A DNA stretch of 64,000 nt. Origin: Nissolia schottii. Taxonomy: Eukaryota; Streptophyta; Magnoliopsida; Fabales; Fabaceae. The position numbers and the translations under genes were made by a program. This document shows, in pieces, positions 24,267-34,958 of the stretch (position 1 is the stretch's first letter; every line of letters starts with the position of its first letter). Location of the stretch: positions 1 through 64,000 of the forward strand of contig QANU01084266.1 in NCBI GenBank assembly GCA_003254905.1, read 5' to 3'. Below the pieces are notes generated by a model. The model did not search any database. It was not told the origin of the DNA and worked only from the letters and a program-made list of their open reading frames with translations.

Positions 24267-25005
24267 TGCCTTCGTCCAGAATCTTCTCTTTTAAGCTCTT
24301 TTTCAATTCTGCCCTTTTTCTTCCATTCTTCATGGGATTATTCCTCATAAATTATGCTTGCATTTATTCTTCAAAATATATTTAATATCCTACAAAATAT
24401 GGAAAATTAATTAGATATTTCTTTAAAAACATAATAGATAAGTGCCATTTTAGGATTTGAAAATTGTATAAATTGGGCACTTATCAGGAAGTCGGAATAA
24501 CCTTGGAAACCGTAGGAGGAGATCGAGTCAAGAGTTTATGGGAAAGAGTAGGTGGAGAAATAACTAGAGACCTTACAAGTTTAATGTACCCATTACCTTC
24601 AACGTAAGTAGGAGCGTTGATAGACGGTGAGTCCCAGTACATAAGGAAACGCGGGAGCCGCCTGAGATGACCATTAGGGGGTTAGCAAGCTTCATTTACT
24701 ATCTACTCATCGAGGTTAGGAATCTAATTGACCAATCGGACAGAAAGCCGATGAAAAGACTATGGACCAAACTGCACTATGATTTCGAGTGTAATAGATT
24801 AGCCACGTGATCCCACGAAGGAAGATAACCACTTCTCTTGAACTGGTATCATAACCATACCTATGGCCCTACCGTAGGGATGGGTCTTTGCCTTGACAGC
24901 CGATGGAGTATAGGGTAAAAGTGTGTACGTTCAAGGTAATTGAGCAATAAGAATTAAAACCTTGAGACCCTTGGACGCGTAGAAATTTCGAGGGCGAAAT
25001 TTTTC

Positions 25006-25018
25006 TAAGGGGGTGGAA
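25006..25018 (+). promoter_or_regulatory. Polypurine tract
   Basis: TAAGGGGGTGGAA directly before the 3' LTR. The same tract, with its TTTTTC upstream flank, adjoins the 3' LTR of the gypsy element at 31075-31090 (minus strand). Confidence 0.9.
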
Positions 25019-26697
25019 TGTAACATCCCAGTTTTCCCTTAGCAAAGATTTCGCATAATAAATTCGTGTGCCAGCCTTTGTAAAGGTGGGAAGCTTGAAC
25101 TACAGGGGTCCGTCAAGCACTGGGACGCACGTGACTGTGTGTGACTAGGGTGGACAAGTGCTAGATTTAGGGAGGTTAGGCGTTAGAATCTCAAAGAGGG
25201 AAGAATAAGGCTTATTGAGCAGACGTGGACAACCAGACAGTAAAGAGAGGAGGGGGTCAGCCAGAAAGCTGGCTGCAGCAAGCAATGAGGGGGACAGAAA
25301 GGAAGGGAAGGTTGGACCAGGAAGAGTCTGGTAGAACTAGAGGAGAGGGCGACTGTTCCCAGCCCTGCAGGAATCAGTTTAGAAGGTGCGGGAAAAAGGT
25401 GAGAGAACTAGGTAAAGAGTGTAGGAGGGCTTAGGCGTATTCTGTTTGAGAAGTAAAAGCTCGAGAAGCTGAGTTTTGGGAATTTCAAGTGTGACAGGTA
25501 AGAGAAGTAAAAGAAGATTATAAGAGAGGATCTAAAGTTGGGTTGAGCGTGGAAGGAGAGTAAATAAGTCTTTATGGAGGATATATGCACAGAATACAAA
25601 TGGGGTTAGGAACTAGGTAAGAGCATAAATAAGGATGTAAGTATACGCCTAAGTGTAATAAGATTGAATGAAGATTGAGAGGATTAAGTGTGAGAGTGAC
25701 TAATGTAATTTAGGTTTCACCTAGAGAAGTATGAGAGGCTAGGTTCTCGAGGACAAAGGAAAGTGTATGAAGCTCGAGAAGGGAGAGGTTCTAAGTGTAC
25801 GAGGGAAGAAAAGGGAATATGGGATCAGAAGCGATGGAGGATGGAATTATAACCTTAAGATATTAAGGTGAAAAGGGAGAATCTAGAAGGGATAAAAGGA
25901 GTATAGAATACCAGAGAGCTTAGAGACAATAAAGGGTGCCCGAAAACGTTGGCAACGTTGGAGATGTCAGGAAAGTGAAAGCCTGAAGCCCGAAGGACAC
26001 GAGTGTCTGTAGAAATTATTCTGTTTAGTTTCTCAAAATTCTTCTGATACTCAAATGATTCCCCTTGACCTTTAGAATTGGATAAAAAACCTAAACCGTC
26101 TGCCAGAGGGAATTCTGCTCTATTTCGGACGATTCTGCAGATACTAGAACGACTCTGTTTAGCCTGTAGAATTGAGCAGAGAGTCCTATGTCCCTGGAAA
26201 CCGAACCGGTACCAGGGAAAAGTTTCAAATACCTTGGATTAGTCCCACAACCTCATTAGGAGGACTAGGCGATCGCAGAAATGCAAACTGAACTGGCGGT
26301 TGTCGTCACTGACGCTTACCGGTGTGCCAAAGGTATCTGTGAAGAATATATCTCTGGAGAAAAATTCACCAATACCTTGAAGTAATTACACCTCCATGTA
26401 GAGGACAATTAGAGGATCGCGACGGTATAAGCGGAATATTTTTCGGATGACCGTGCGCGACGCACCGGCACGGCGAACGACCGAATACGAGCGAAACGGG
26501 ACTGCGTGGGACCCACATGGGAGATGACAACATGATTATTCAGCTTTTCCAAGGAAAATAATTAAATATTCCTTGATTTGACTTCATAATTATCCAAACT
26601 AATTAAATAATTAGAAAATTAAATTATAATGGCATTTTGGTAATTTTTGCCAAGGGTAAAATGGTAAAATGGGCATTCAGCCTTGGGCTATAAATAC

Positions 26698-26706
26698 CCC
26701 CTCCCC
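26698..26706 (+). promoter_or_regulatory. LTR A TATA box (second LTR)
   Basis: CTATAAATA. About 30-50 bases later is the conserved leader with a 27-codon open frame beginning METLPELC; a donor-like AAG/GTGGGTAAC follows at 27022. Confidence 0.65.
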
Positions 26707-27266
26707 AAATCCGAAAATTACATAGAAAAATGGAAACCTTGCCAGAACTCTGTCCGTTTGCCCGATCGACTGCTGTTCGGTCAAACCGGAGACCCAGACA
26801 CCGCCGGCCTTAAACCCAGTTCACTTCCTCCAGGAATCCCCTAACCCTAACCCACGAAAATACCTTCAAAAACCTAAGGAAGGTTTGAAGAAATTCAGCC
26901 AGCAGGAGCCATCGGAACCGGGGAACACCTGACAGAAGCCAGGCAGAAGTTCTGCACCCGGGAGGAGCGCTCTTCCCCAAATTTCTCCTCATCCAACCAG
27001 CCTCTCAAGCCTCAAAATAAGGTGGGTAACTTAGGCTTGTACTCACCTCTTGGTGTTCTTGAGTTCTTGGATGAGTTTATGTGTGCATGTGCTTGTGTTT
27101 GTGGTTAATTTTTAGAAGTGTTTGGTTAGGATTTTGATGATGTAAATCATGTTTAGAATGTTGCTAGATGTTGAATGATGGATGGAATGAGGCAGGTTTG
27201 AGTCTTGGAAGAAGATGGAAGAAAGAGTGCTGTTTTGGCTTTGGTTAGGTGTTGTACGCACCAGAT

Positions 27267-27570
27267 CGCTGAGCGGTCCAAGAGGGCGCTGAGCGGCCTG
27301 GTGCGGCACAACACTTTTGACCAAAGTCAAACCTCGCATGGTTGAAGGGCCAGGGCATATCGCTGAGCGATACCTCATTCACCGAGCGATATGACGTGGA
27401 CACCACGTAAGTGGATAAGTCTGACTCAGGATCCTTGGGAGTCGAGTCGGCGCTGAGCGAAGGGGAACCTCCCGCTGAGCAATGAGAGCACGTGGCACTG
27501 AGCGGAGGTACCAATCCGCTGAGCGGTACGAGCCTTAAGCGCTGAGCAGAAGGGTCCTTTGCGCTGAACG
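27267..27570 (+). repeat. CGCTGAGCG array in second LTR A
   Basis: Motifs at 27267, 27287 and 27361, then a regular run at 27451, 27473, 27496, 27517, 27540 and 27562 (spacing 22, 23, 21, 23, 22 bp, some with one mismatch). This is the uninterrupted version of 17201-17440 plus 20529-20590. Confidence 0.95.
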
Positions 27571-28184
27571 GTTCGGAGCCCGAGGGTACTGACCAGTTTT
27601 ATCTAAGCAATAAAGACTAGGTAAAGAGAATTATTAGTATGTACTGTCATTTGCATGAGCCACCCACAGGGTGTAGGGACGAGAATAGAGTATGAGCACC
27701 AAGTCTTTAAAAGTATACCCACAAAGAAGTGAATGGTTATGTGATAAGTTTATGTAGTTATATAATGTCATTTGCATTACTATGAGCCACATAAGAAGAA
27801 TGAGAACAGAAAAGATTACAAGTACCAAGCAGTGCATGCATCATGAGGCAGGGTTGCCACAGGACTTAGGGCGACCATAGATCACTAGAATTAAATGAAC
27901 TAATGTGCAAAGATGGTAATTTAAAGTAGGGAAATCAGTTAAGTCTAAAGACGGGCCCCGGCCACAGAGGGTCGGAGTAGCCCGAAGTTATGACATAGTT
28001 ATGTAATAGGAATCCCTCTCTTGGCACGTCATACCTGACAAGCCCCTCCCCAGCCGTGCGAGACGGACTGGGTTATGATGATCTTACGCAGAGAATGATC
28101 TGAACGCGGGTTTCCACCCGGACGAGAGAAAAGAAAGTAAGGAGCGCTTGAGCTTTTATGTCATGACATTTAAAAGACGGGTAA

Positions 28185-28355
28185 GATGTCCACGAAGTTT
28201 GGACATATGAGAAAGAGAAATTTAGTCCACGAAGTTCGGACTCAAGCCTTAAAAGTCATCCACGAAGTTCAGTTGCAGATGATTAAGTCGTCCACGAAGT
28301 TCAGATGCCATCCACGAAGTTCAGACGTAAGTGAGAAAGTTTTCCACGAAGTTCG
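28185..28355 (+). repeat. Hairpin minisatellite in second LTR A
   Basis: Same array as 21195-21372. Arms ATGTCC/GGACAT and AGTCC/GGACT are intact; several later units have lost pairing by point changes. Confidence 0.8.
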
Positions 28356-28404
28356 GACGCATACGAGCCTCACGCCTAGTGTTATCACATGTTGTAGCTG
28401 GATA

Positions 28405-28418
28405 GGGATGACGATCCC
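28405..28418 (+). other. GGGAT-GACG-ATCCC hairpin, second LTR A
   Basis: Identical to 21416-21429. Confidence 0.7.
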
Positions 28419-29343
28419 CTAGTCTACATAGGAGCGGTGGCATCCAGCAGCGACGAAGGACGCAGCCATAGGCGCATAAGAGAACTCCTTTCCCCAGACA
28501 TGCATTAGAGATTTCTTGATGAATGTTGTATGTATATGTATGTGTAAGTATGTCTATATGTAATGAACGTCATGAGATGACATCTCGAGTAGAAGAACGT
28601 GGGTACGTGATGCTGTACCACAAGGCCCTAACGGTATAGGCTAGCAAGCACGAGAACTTAGTAAGACAGATTAGATCCCCAGTCACCTAGTAATGTAGAT
28701 AAAGCTGTTCAGGACCCTAGGCAAAGATAATAATCAGTAGGATGTTAGTATGCATGATCACTTAGAAATCCCTGAACGGCCTGGAGGAAAACCGAGAAAT
28801 GAAGCGATAGGTAGAGCTAAGGAACCCACTGAGGACTAAGTGTTCTCACCCCCACTCGGTTATGGATCCAGGTGGGCATAGCGAGGAGATCAACCCAAGG
28901 TACGCATGGTAGGCAACAGAGAGCTGTAGATCGGAGCTGAAGCAGGAAGACTACGGTCGCGCCAAGGCCATAGAAGTTTTGTATTATGTTCTATGATTTT
29001 TATACTCTTTGTAATATTTATTATTAAGGCAACTGTGTAACTGTGTTTGGGACCTTGATTATAAATATGTATGTAGATACACTTGCTTCATATTCTACTA
29101 TGATCTCCACCTAACTCATGATGAACGCTAGCGATTATTGTTATGTGTTCTCTTAAATCACACACGGCTCCTACTTTGTAACTTGATACGCACACGAACA
29201 ATTTTCAAATTGGTCCATATTTTGCGTAAGAAATATTTTGCAAAGTTAAAAGTAGAGGCTAGAAGTAATCACCACCAAGCAGTTAACAACCCTATAATCA
29301 GTGTTACGACTATAGCGTAAGCTGAAAGTAGGGGTGTTATAGT

Positions 29344-29355
29344 TGGTATCAAAGC
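29344..29355 (+). promoter_or_regulatory. Second primer-binding site (one mismatch)
   Basis: TGGTATCAAAGC after the second LTR A. The matching interior continues to about 29501 (ACACTGATT), where similarity to 22498-22505 stops abruptly. Confidence 0.85.
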
Positions 29356-29501
29356 AGTTTGGTCCAAGTGAGCCTGAGGACTGAGCTTATCTGCACTTCC
29401 GAGCGTATTCCTTGTTAGCCTGCACGGTGTTTAAGTATAACACCTTTGTGTATGCGGTCCAAGTGTATGAGTCAGCGTTCACTGGTACCGGAACACTGAT
29501 T

Positions 29502-30709
29502 CCCCCTACAAAGCCGCGAAACTCAGGGAGGCACTTAAGCCGACTCACTAATTACCAGACAACTGTGCAAAATACATGACAATCCAAAAATAAAAGTACA
29601 TTTTGACAAGAGATGATATCACTGTGCATTAAAACTAATTTTCTTGGCATATCAATCATGAAGAAAGAATAAGTCAAGGCATGTTAAAATCAATTGGGCC
29701 TCACAGGTTAGTGTGTGTGTCACTCATCACTCAAAGTGTATTTTCATCTAATGCTCTCTCAAACACTACACTAGAGTCGCCTCCATAGGCTTGACTTTCT
29801 TCTAAGCATCACGGATCACCAAATACATATGGCATGCTTCAAGAGGTCTTTTTAAGGTTGTAATGGGACCAAGGTCAAGGTGGGATATCATATGGCCAGT
29901 GAGCTAAAGCCTAAGACTTAGTAGAATTCATGGCATATGTGCTTAACCAACGGTGCAAGGACCTTGATCTCCACTAGCTTCTCTTGTTCTCCAATTAGCC
30001 TGATGACAAATTCCCAAACACTTTTATTCACTTTTTTTCTTTTTTTTAATACTTTGTCACACTTCTTGGAAATCTTACCACCGCTTACCCATTAGCTCAG
30101 GGGAGAGTTTCTATCGGTGAACCTAATTGGTTGTTTTGCAGATTAGTTGCCTCAAAATTTTTTTTTTCATGGGCACTTTATAGATTTTCCAACCAATAGG
30201 AGCAATTGCGGTTGCTCTCCCCCTACTTTGAATGTTACATGTCCTCATGTAACCCCACACTTGTTGCTTAGCACATATGAACAAATATACCACAATTCTC
30301 CTAAGCCCTAAAGCCAAGTGTATCATGGTTTTTCTTGGTTTATCAGCTTGTATTGTGCTAATTATTCAATAAAAGGCTACAAGGCTCAAAGGGGCTAACA
30401 AGGGTCAAATGTTCAAGGTAGGCTCATATGGATATGTAAGCTAAATACACAAGGAATGCCTCAATCATATCACATGTCATATACAAAGGTAAAAGTGCAA
30501 TGCAGAGAATCAGGCAAGTTCTAGACTTGAACACTAGTGAGTGTACACACAACAAAGAAAGGAATGACATGTAGTGTTGCCATCCTATAAAAGGCTCAAA
30601 TCTTACCAGGTAATATCATCCAATTAATTAAAACATGCCAGGATTTATAAAATGCTCAATCAAACATAATGCCATAAATAATCAAACACAACATTTCACA
30701 TTGCAAGTT
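29502..30709 (-). mobile_element. Probable non-coding remains of another LTR element
   Basis: No gene. On the minus strand it contains AACAAGTGTGGGG, a CTCCCCCTAC-type purine/pyrimidine segment and GAGCCTTGTAGCC, which resemble the non-coding stretch between pol and 3' LTR in Tat/Athila-type elements. No second copy in the window and no boundaries, so tentative. Confidence 0.3.
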
Positions 30710-31074
30710 CCCTTATTTTTCGGTCCTGTTTCGCTCGTGTTTTATCGCTCGCTGTCCTGTTGCGTCGCGCATAGTCGTCCGAAAAATATTCCAACCATAC
30801 CGTCGCGATCCCCTAATTTCCCTCTTCCTAAGATTATTATTATTTGAAGGCATTTGTACATTTTTCTCCGGAGGAGTATTTTTCACTGATACCTTTGACG
30901 TGTCGAAAAATTCTAACGACAGGCAATCGTCGTTCGGTCTTCTGCGAAATTTACCCTATATTTCGGGGACATTTTACCCAAGAATTTCCCATCATAGCTC
31001 CCTCATCATGTTTTAAGAATTATTTCATATTCATTCCTACGAATATTTCTCTAAGGGGAAAACGGGATGTTACA
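30710..31074 (-). mobile_element. Truncated 3' LTR of the gypsy element
   Basis: On the minus strand it starts TGTAACATCCCG at 31074 and holds the conserved block (GATACC, TTTCTCCGGAG, ATACCGTCGCGATC, GTCGTCCGAAAAATATTCC) before breaking off near 30710. It follows a polypurine tract and the end of pol, so it is the 3' LTR of the element with gag-pol at 31130-44600. Confidence 0.8.
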
Positions 31075-31090
31075 TTCCACCCCCTTAGAA
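31075..31090 (-). promoter_or_regulatory. Polypurine tract of the gypsy element
   Basis: Minus-strand TTCTAAGGGGGTGGAA directly before the LTR, identical to the tract of the LARD-like element. Confidence 0.85.
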
Positions 31091-31129
31091 AAATTCCGTC
31101 TTCGAAATTTAAGTGGAAGTTAAGATGTA

Positions 31130-31203
31130 CCTTCGAATAGCTCGGGATAAGCTCGTGTCATGTCCGTTTCCAGTTCCCAGGTTTCATCTTCGCAGGCCCC
31201 GTT
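31130..31203 (-). pseudogene. Pol C-terminus (chromodomain-like tail), severed
   Basis: The minus strand reads ACEDETWELETDM then YPELFEGTS and stop. TWELE followed by YPELF is the usual end of chromovirus (Tekay/Del-type) polyproteins. Across the insertion at 31204-34953, the reading frame of the preceding pol segment (ending VLWENG) would continue without shift, so this is the original end of that gene. Confidence 0.8.
31199..31203 (+). repeat. Target-site duplication CCGTT (left)
   Basis: Matches CCGTT at 34954-34958 on the other side of the LTR insertion. Confidence 0.9.
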
Positions 31204-34200
31204 TGTAACACCCTAGCTAACTGTTTACGCGTACGTCGCAAACAATGCTCACTAGGTTGTTATCTGCTTTGGTGGGGATTACTTAGTCCCGTGTATATAT
31301 GTTAGAAAATATGGTTACTCAAAATATGGACCAATTTGCAACTTTCTTTATACGTTACATAGCGTAAATTAGGAGCCTTTATAGCGTCGGAGTATATATG
31401 GCGAGTGGAAATATGACATCTTTAATTGTAAATAAAGGCATAACTAATATAGGCAAAGATGACAAACAATGGTCCATCATACATTCATCAGCAATGCATA
31501 AATAGTATTATAAGTATTAAGTATAAATATCACATAGAAGTACAAGTACACATGTATCATCTACTAGCTAATCGTCTGATCTTCAGCTGTCCTCCCTTGG
31601 GAGGGTTCTTTCTCTTGCAGCTCCTCTCTTTGTTCCTCGTACTACTCGCACCGCTTTGACGTCTTCTTCGTCCTTGTCGTACTCGCCTAGAACCATAAAG
31701 GAGTGGGGGATGAGAACACTGCGTTCTCAGTGGGTAACCTCTGGTCTTGCTACTTATTTTAAACTCAATTATGATTCCGCCGCTCAGGGGTCTCTAGGTG
31801 TCACAGTTATACTATATACCTACCATTTATTAAATTCCATGCTAAGCCTGAGCAGCTTTATCTAATTTACTAGGTGACTGGGGGAACCTATTCTTCATTA
31901 ACTAAGTCATCTGTTCTCTACCTTACTTCCTAAATCACATATAATCACATAATTCACATAATCACATAATAAGCTTCCGTGTGCGCCCACTTATAACCGT
32001 GCCCATTTTAATTATAAGCTTCTTCACACATCCACTTATGTACAGTTATATCACTTAGAGCACATACTTCAAGCTCAACCCCCCCGTAACGGTGGCCTAC
32101 CACGACAGGCTTCCTTGTTGTCTCAGTATCGTGAGGACTAGGCCGCGCTAAACCTTAGTAGCTCACGATAGGAGAATCCATCCTTATGCTAGGGATGGCG
32201 AGGGGACCCTACCCCGTCCTTATGCTAGGGACGAAGCATGCCCAGGGTTCAGCTTGCCTTTCCTGCCGGCTAGTGGCACAGCTAGGAAAAGATTCATTCT
32301 TCCTTCCTTTCCTTTTTCCTTTTTGGGACTTAGTGACGTCATGCCCGATACCTTTCCCTTTCCTTTCCCTTTTTCCTTTCCTTTTGTAAAACCATTTCCA
32401 TGACACATAATCACATAAACATTCATCCATACAGTTCATCAATACCGTTCATTCCAGTCACAGTTCATATGCCTTAAACATAAATCCTTAGTTCATAACA
32501 TTTATCATACTTTAGAAAGCCTTGAACATAAATCCTTATTTCCTAACAGTCCATTCATGAAGCACATAGCACATCTGACATATATAGCACACATTCACAT
32601 AGTCATGTCACACATCACACATAGAACCTACGCAACTCAACATTTCATGTTCAAACATATCCTTAACATAAATCATCAATTTCCAACCATAATAAGAAAC
32701 TTACTTTCCTCATCAATTTCAACATGTATAAAGAACATAAATTCATGCTCCAACCTTTCTTGAACATAAACAAACATCAAACTAGTAACTAGTAAGACAG
32801 GCGTCTGGTTTCTGTCAGAAAATAGCAATCAGAAACCGAAGAGGTCCAAGACCTTACCCCCAAGGTTTTTGATAGTCCTAAGATCATTTTTCATGCTTAA
32901 AAAGTCAGTTTTCAGTCTCAGTTCCACGAAATTGCAGTTTTTTCCTTTTTCCCAAAATTACCGTTTCGCCCCCGTAAACGCCTTGTTTTCTTTGGAATTT
33001 TTATTCTCAAAAACCCGATGGACTCAAGACTGTCCTTAAGGTTTTTGAGGATTCTAAACCCATATTTTCTAAAAACAAACCCATTTTTTCAGTCCCAACA
33101 CGTGAAATTTCCGTTTTTCCCTTTTTTCGTAAAAACCCCGTTTTCTACCCGTTTGCTGAGAAATTCATCGGGGACTCCAAAAATTATAAAACTTGATATC
33201 CCCACTCAAAATTTCATGTAGAATCCAAAAATCAGATTAGTTTTTCATGATAAAAATCCCAGCATACAGTTCCTTTCCAAAAACGTGACATATGCCCATT
33301 CCCGTCTTAGGCTTTCCTAAATTCTGACAGAATTACAGACAACAACCACAGATCCAGACAATCATCAACAGCATATATATCAATGTTCCAAAAAAAGGCA
33401 CCCTAACCTCATGTATTTCTAACACAAAACATAGCTCAACACATCCTAAATCACATAGACAGTGATTATGTCGGTTTACCCACCTATAGAAAAACCTTGT
33501 GGTGGTGAGTGAGACTTGGAGTGAAAATCTGTAGAAGCCTTGGTGCCTTCCAGGCTTTTGGCCACTTTTCTCCAAGAGAAACTTGAGAGAAACTATGAGC
33601 AAGCTCACGGTTTTGAGGAGAGGAAAATGAGGGAAATTTGTGAGAACAAGGGTGTTGTTCTTAGAGCTTTGTAAGGAGAATGAAAGTGTGTTTCTATGGA
33701 ATAATTGTGGGGCGATTTTTCTTGGTTGGCTTATGGAAAAAGATGAAGCTAAAGATGAGAGGATTTTAGGGAGATGAGACTTGGTTTTGTGAAGCTTGGA
33801 GACAAGGTGAGGAGGCTCAAATATTTTTGAAAGCCAAAGAAGTGTGCTATGGCTTGCTTTGGTGTGTTTTTTAAGAAGTATGGTGAGGATGAAATCCTCC
33901 TCCAAGAGCTGGAAGCTCCCACGGTTTTTGGCCAGAATTTTGAGGGAAAAATGAGTTTAATAGTCAACATAGGTGATGTGATGAAGTATGGTGGTGATGG
34001 TAAGTATGGCATGGTGATGGTAAGTGTGGAAGCTTAAATTAAGGAACATGTTTGTTGACTAAAAATTCTGAAAATTCAGCAAGTGTTGGCCATGCTTTTG
34101 GGCTGGAATTTAGTGGGAATTTGTCACTTAAAATATTGTTAGTGATATTGTTTGGAAGTGTAAAAGTGTGTGGTTTGCCTTGATAAATTTTGGAGTGGCT

Positions 34201-34953
34201 AAGCTTAATTTTTGGGGACAATTTAATTAGAATTTTGGGGAAGGAGTCACGGTTTTGTGGCTGAATGGTGGGGGAAATTAATTGATTTTTAGAATAAAGA
34301 AAAGGTGGTGAATAGTGTAAGGCATGGGCTTAGGTATGGGTGGGTATGGGCATGTGTAAGAAAGGTAAGGTGATGGGAATTTGGAAGCATGATTTTAGGG
34401 AACTATTTTTGTCCCAAAAAAAATCTCTTCCAACCGTGCAGCCCTCTTCTTTGGCTGATGAGATTTCATTTTTTTTGTTTCGGTTCACTCGTGCTTTATC
34501 GCTCGTAGTGTCGGTGCGGCGCGCACAGTCGTCCGAAAAATATTCTGTTTATACCGTCGCGATCCTCTAATCCCCCCTACCTAAGGGTATTAATATTTAA
34601 AGGTGTTTGTGAATTTTTTCTCCGGGGAAATATTTTCATGGACACCTTTTCCTCGTAGGGAAATTTCGTCGGCGAACAGCGGCTGTTCAGTTGTCTGCCG
34701 AATTTCCTACCACGACACGTTTTATTTCCTAGGGGTATTCTACCTACTAATTTCCCATTTTTATTCTCTAATCATGATTAGAAATTAATTTGGCATTTAT
34801 GTGTACAATTATTTCTCTCAGAAAAATCAGGATGTTACAACAGGCGTCTCGGTGCTTGACGGATACCTGTAATTTACGCTTCCACCCTTTAAAAGAGTTC
34901 GCAACCGATCTTATTATGCGAAATCTTTGTTAAGGAAAAACTGGGATGTTACA
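31204..34953 (-). mobile_element. Composite solo LTR inserted in pol (3750 bp)
   Basis: Exact CCGTT duplications flank it. On the minus strand it begins TGTAACATCCCAG at 34953; 114 bases later, at 34839, a second LTR start (TGTAACATCCTG) appears, but only one 3' end (GGTGTTACA at 31204) exists. A young LTR probably inserted near the 5' end of an older one and recombination removed one terminus. It carries the pre-TATA block (34484-34580), a GTGGGTAAAC motif near 33480 and a short ORF near 31690-31584. Confidence 0.85.
31585..31697 (-). CDS. Short LTR-encoded ORF, basic motif
   Basis: The minus-strand ATG (near 31697) opens about 37 codons containing GEYDKDEEDV followed by VRGTKRGAARERTLP. 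The second part matches VRGRGRRTTARKRVLP in LTR C (V-R-G-x-x-R-x-x-A-R-x-R-x-L-P). It lies where LTR C and D carry their ORF. Function unknown; it may be only a remnant. Confidence 0.4.
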
Positions 34954-34958
34954 CCGTT
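34954..34958 (+). repeat. Target-site duplication CCGTT (right)
   Basis: Right partner of 31199-31203. Confidence 0.9.

Larger units (their letters stand above)
22876..24488 (-). mobile_element. Nested solo LTR, family B (1613 bp)
   Basis: Bounded by exact duplications GGAAG (22871-22875 and 24489-24493). Reads TGATGAAAGCC to GGCACTTATCA on +, the reverse of the copy at 38028-39645. It has a TATA box (23957-23965 on -), a CGCTGAGCG array, and near its 3' end a GTGGATTCGACTATACCC segment of the kind found in Tat/Athila-type LTRs. Having a second copy with a different exact duplication proves the boundaries. Confidence 0.92.
22370..25005 (+). mobile_element. Internal region of the LARD-like element
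   Basis: No retroviral-type coding sequence. After removing the solo LTR at 22876-24488 and one target duplication, the whole interior (22356-25018) is only about 1045 bp. Very long LTRs with a short non-coding interior define a large retrotransposon derivative, which must be copied by proteins supplied in trans. Confidence 0.85.
25019..29341 (+). mobile_element. Second LTR A of the LARD-like element (4323 bp)
   Basis: Uninterrupted copy from TGTAACATCCCAG to GGGTGTTATA. It serves as the reference for the insertions and duplication in the first LTR. It is followed not by host DNA but by a primer site and about 150 bases of interior, so it also acts as a 5' LTR of a truncated second unit. Confidence 0.93.

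Noticed and set aside
32209-32442. Lys/Gly-rich open frames on minus
   Set aside because: Produced by a CTTTCC-type pyrimidine repeat in the LTR; no conservation seen.
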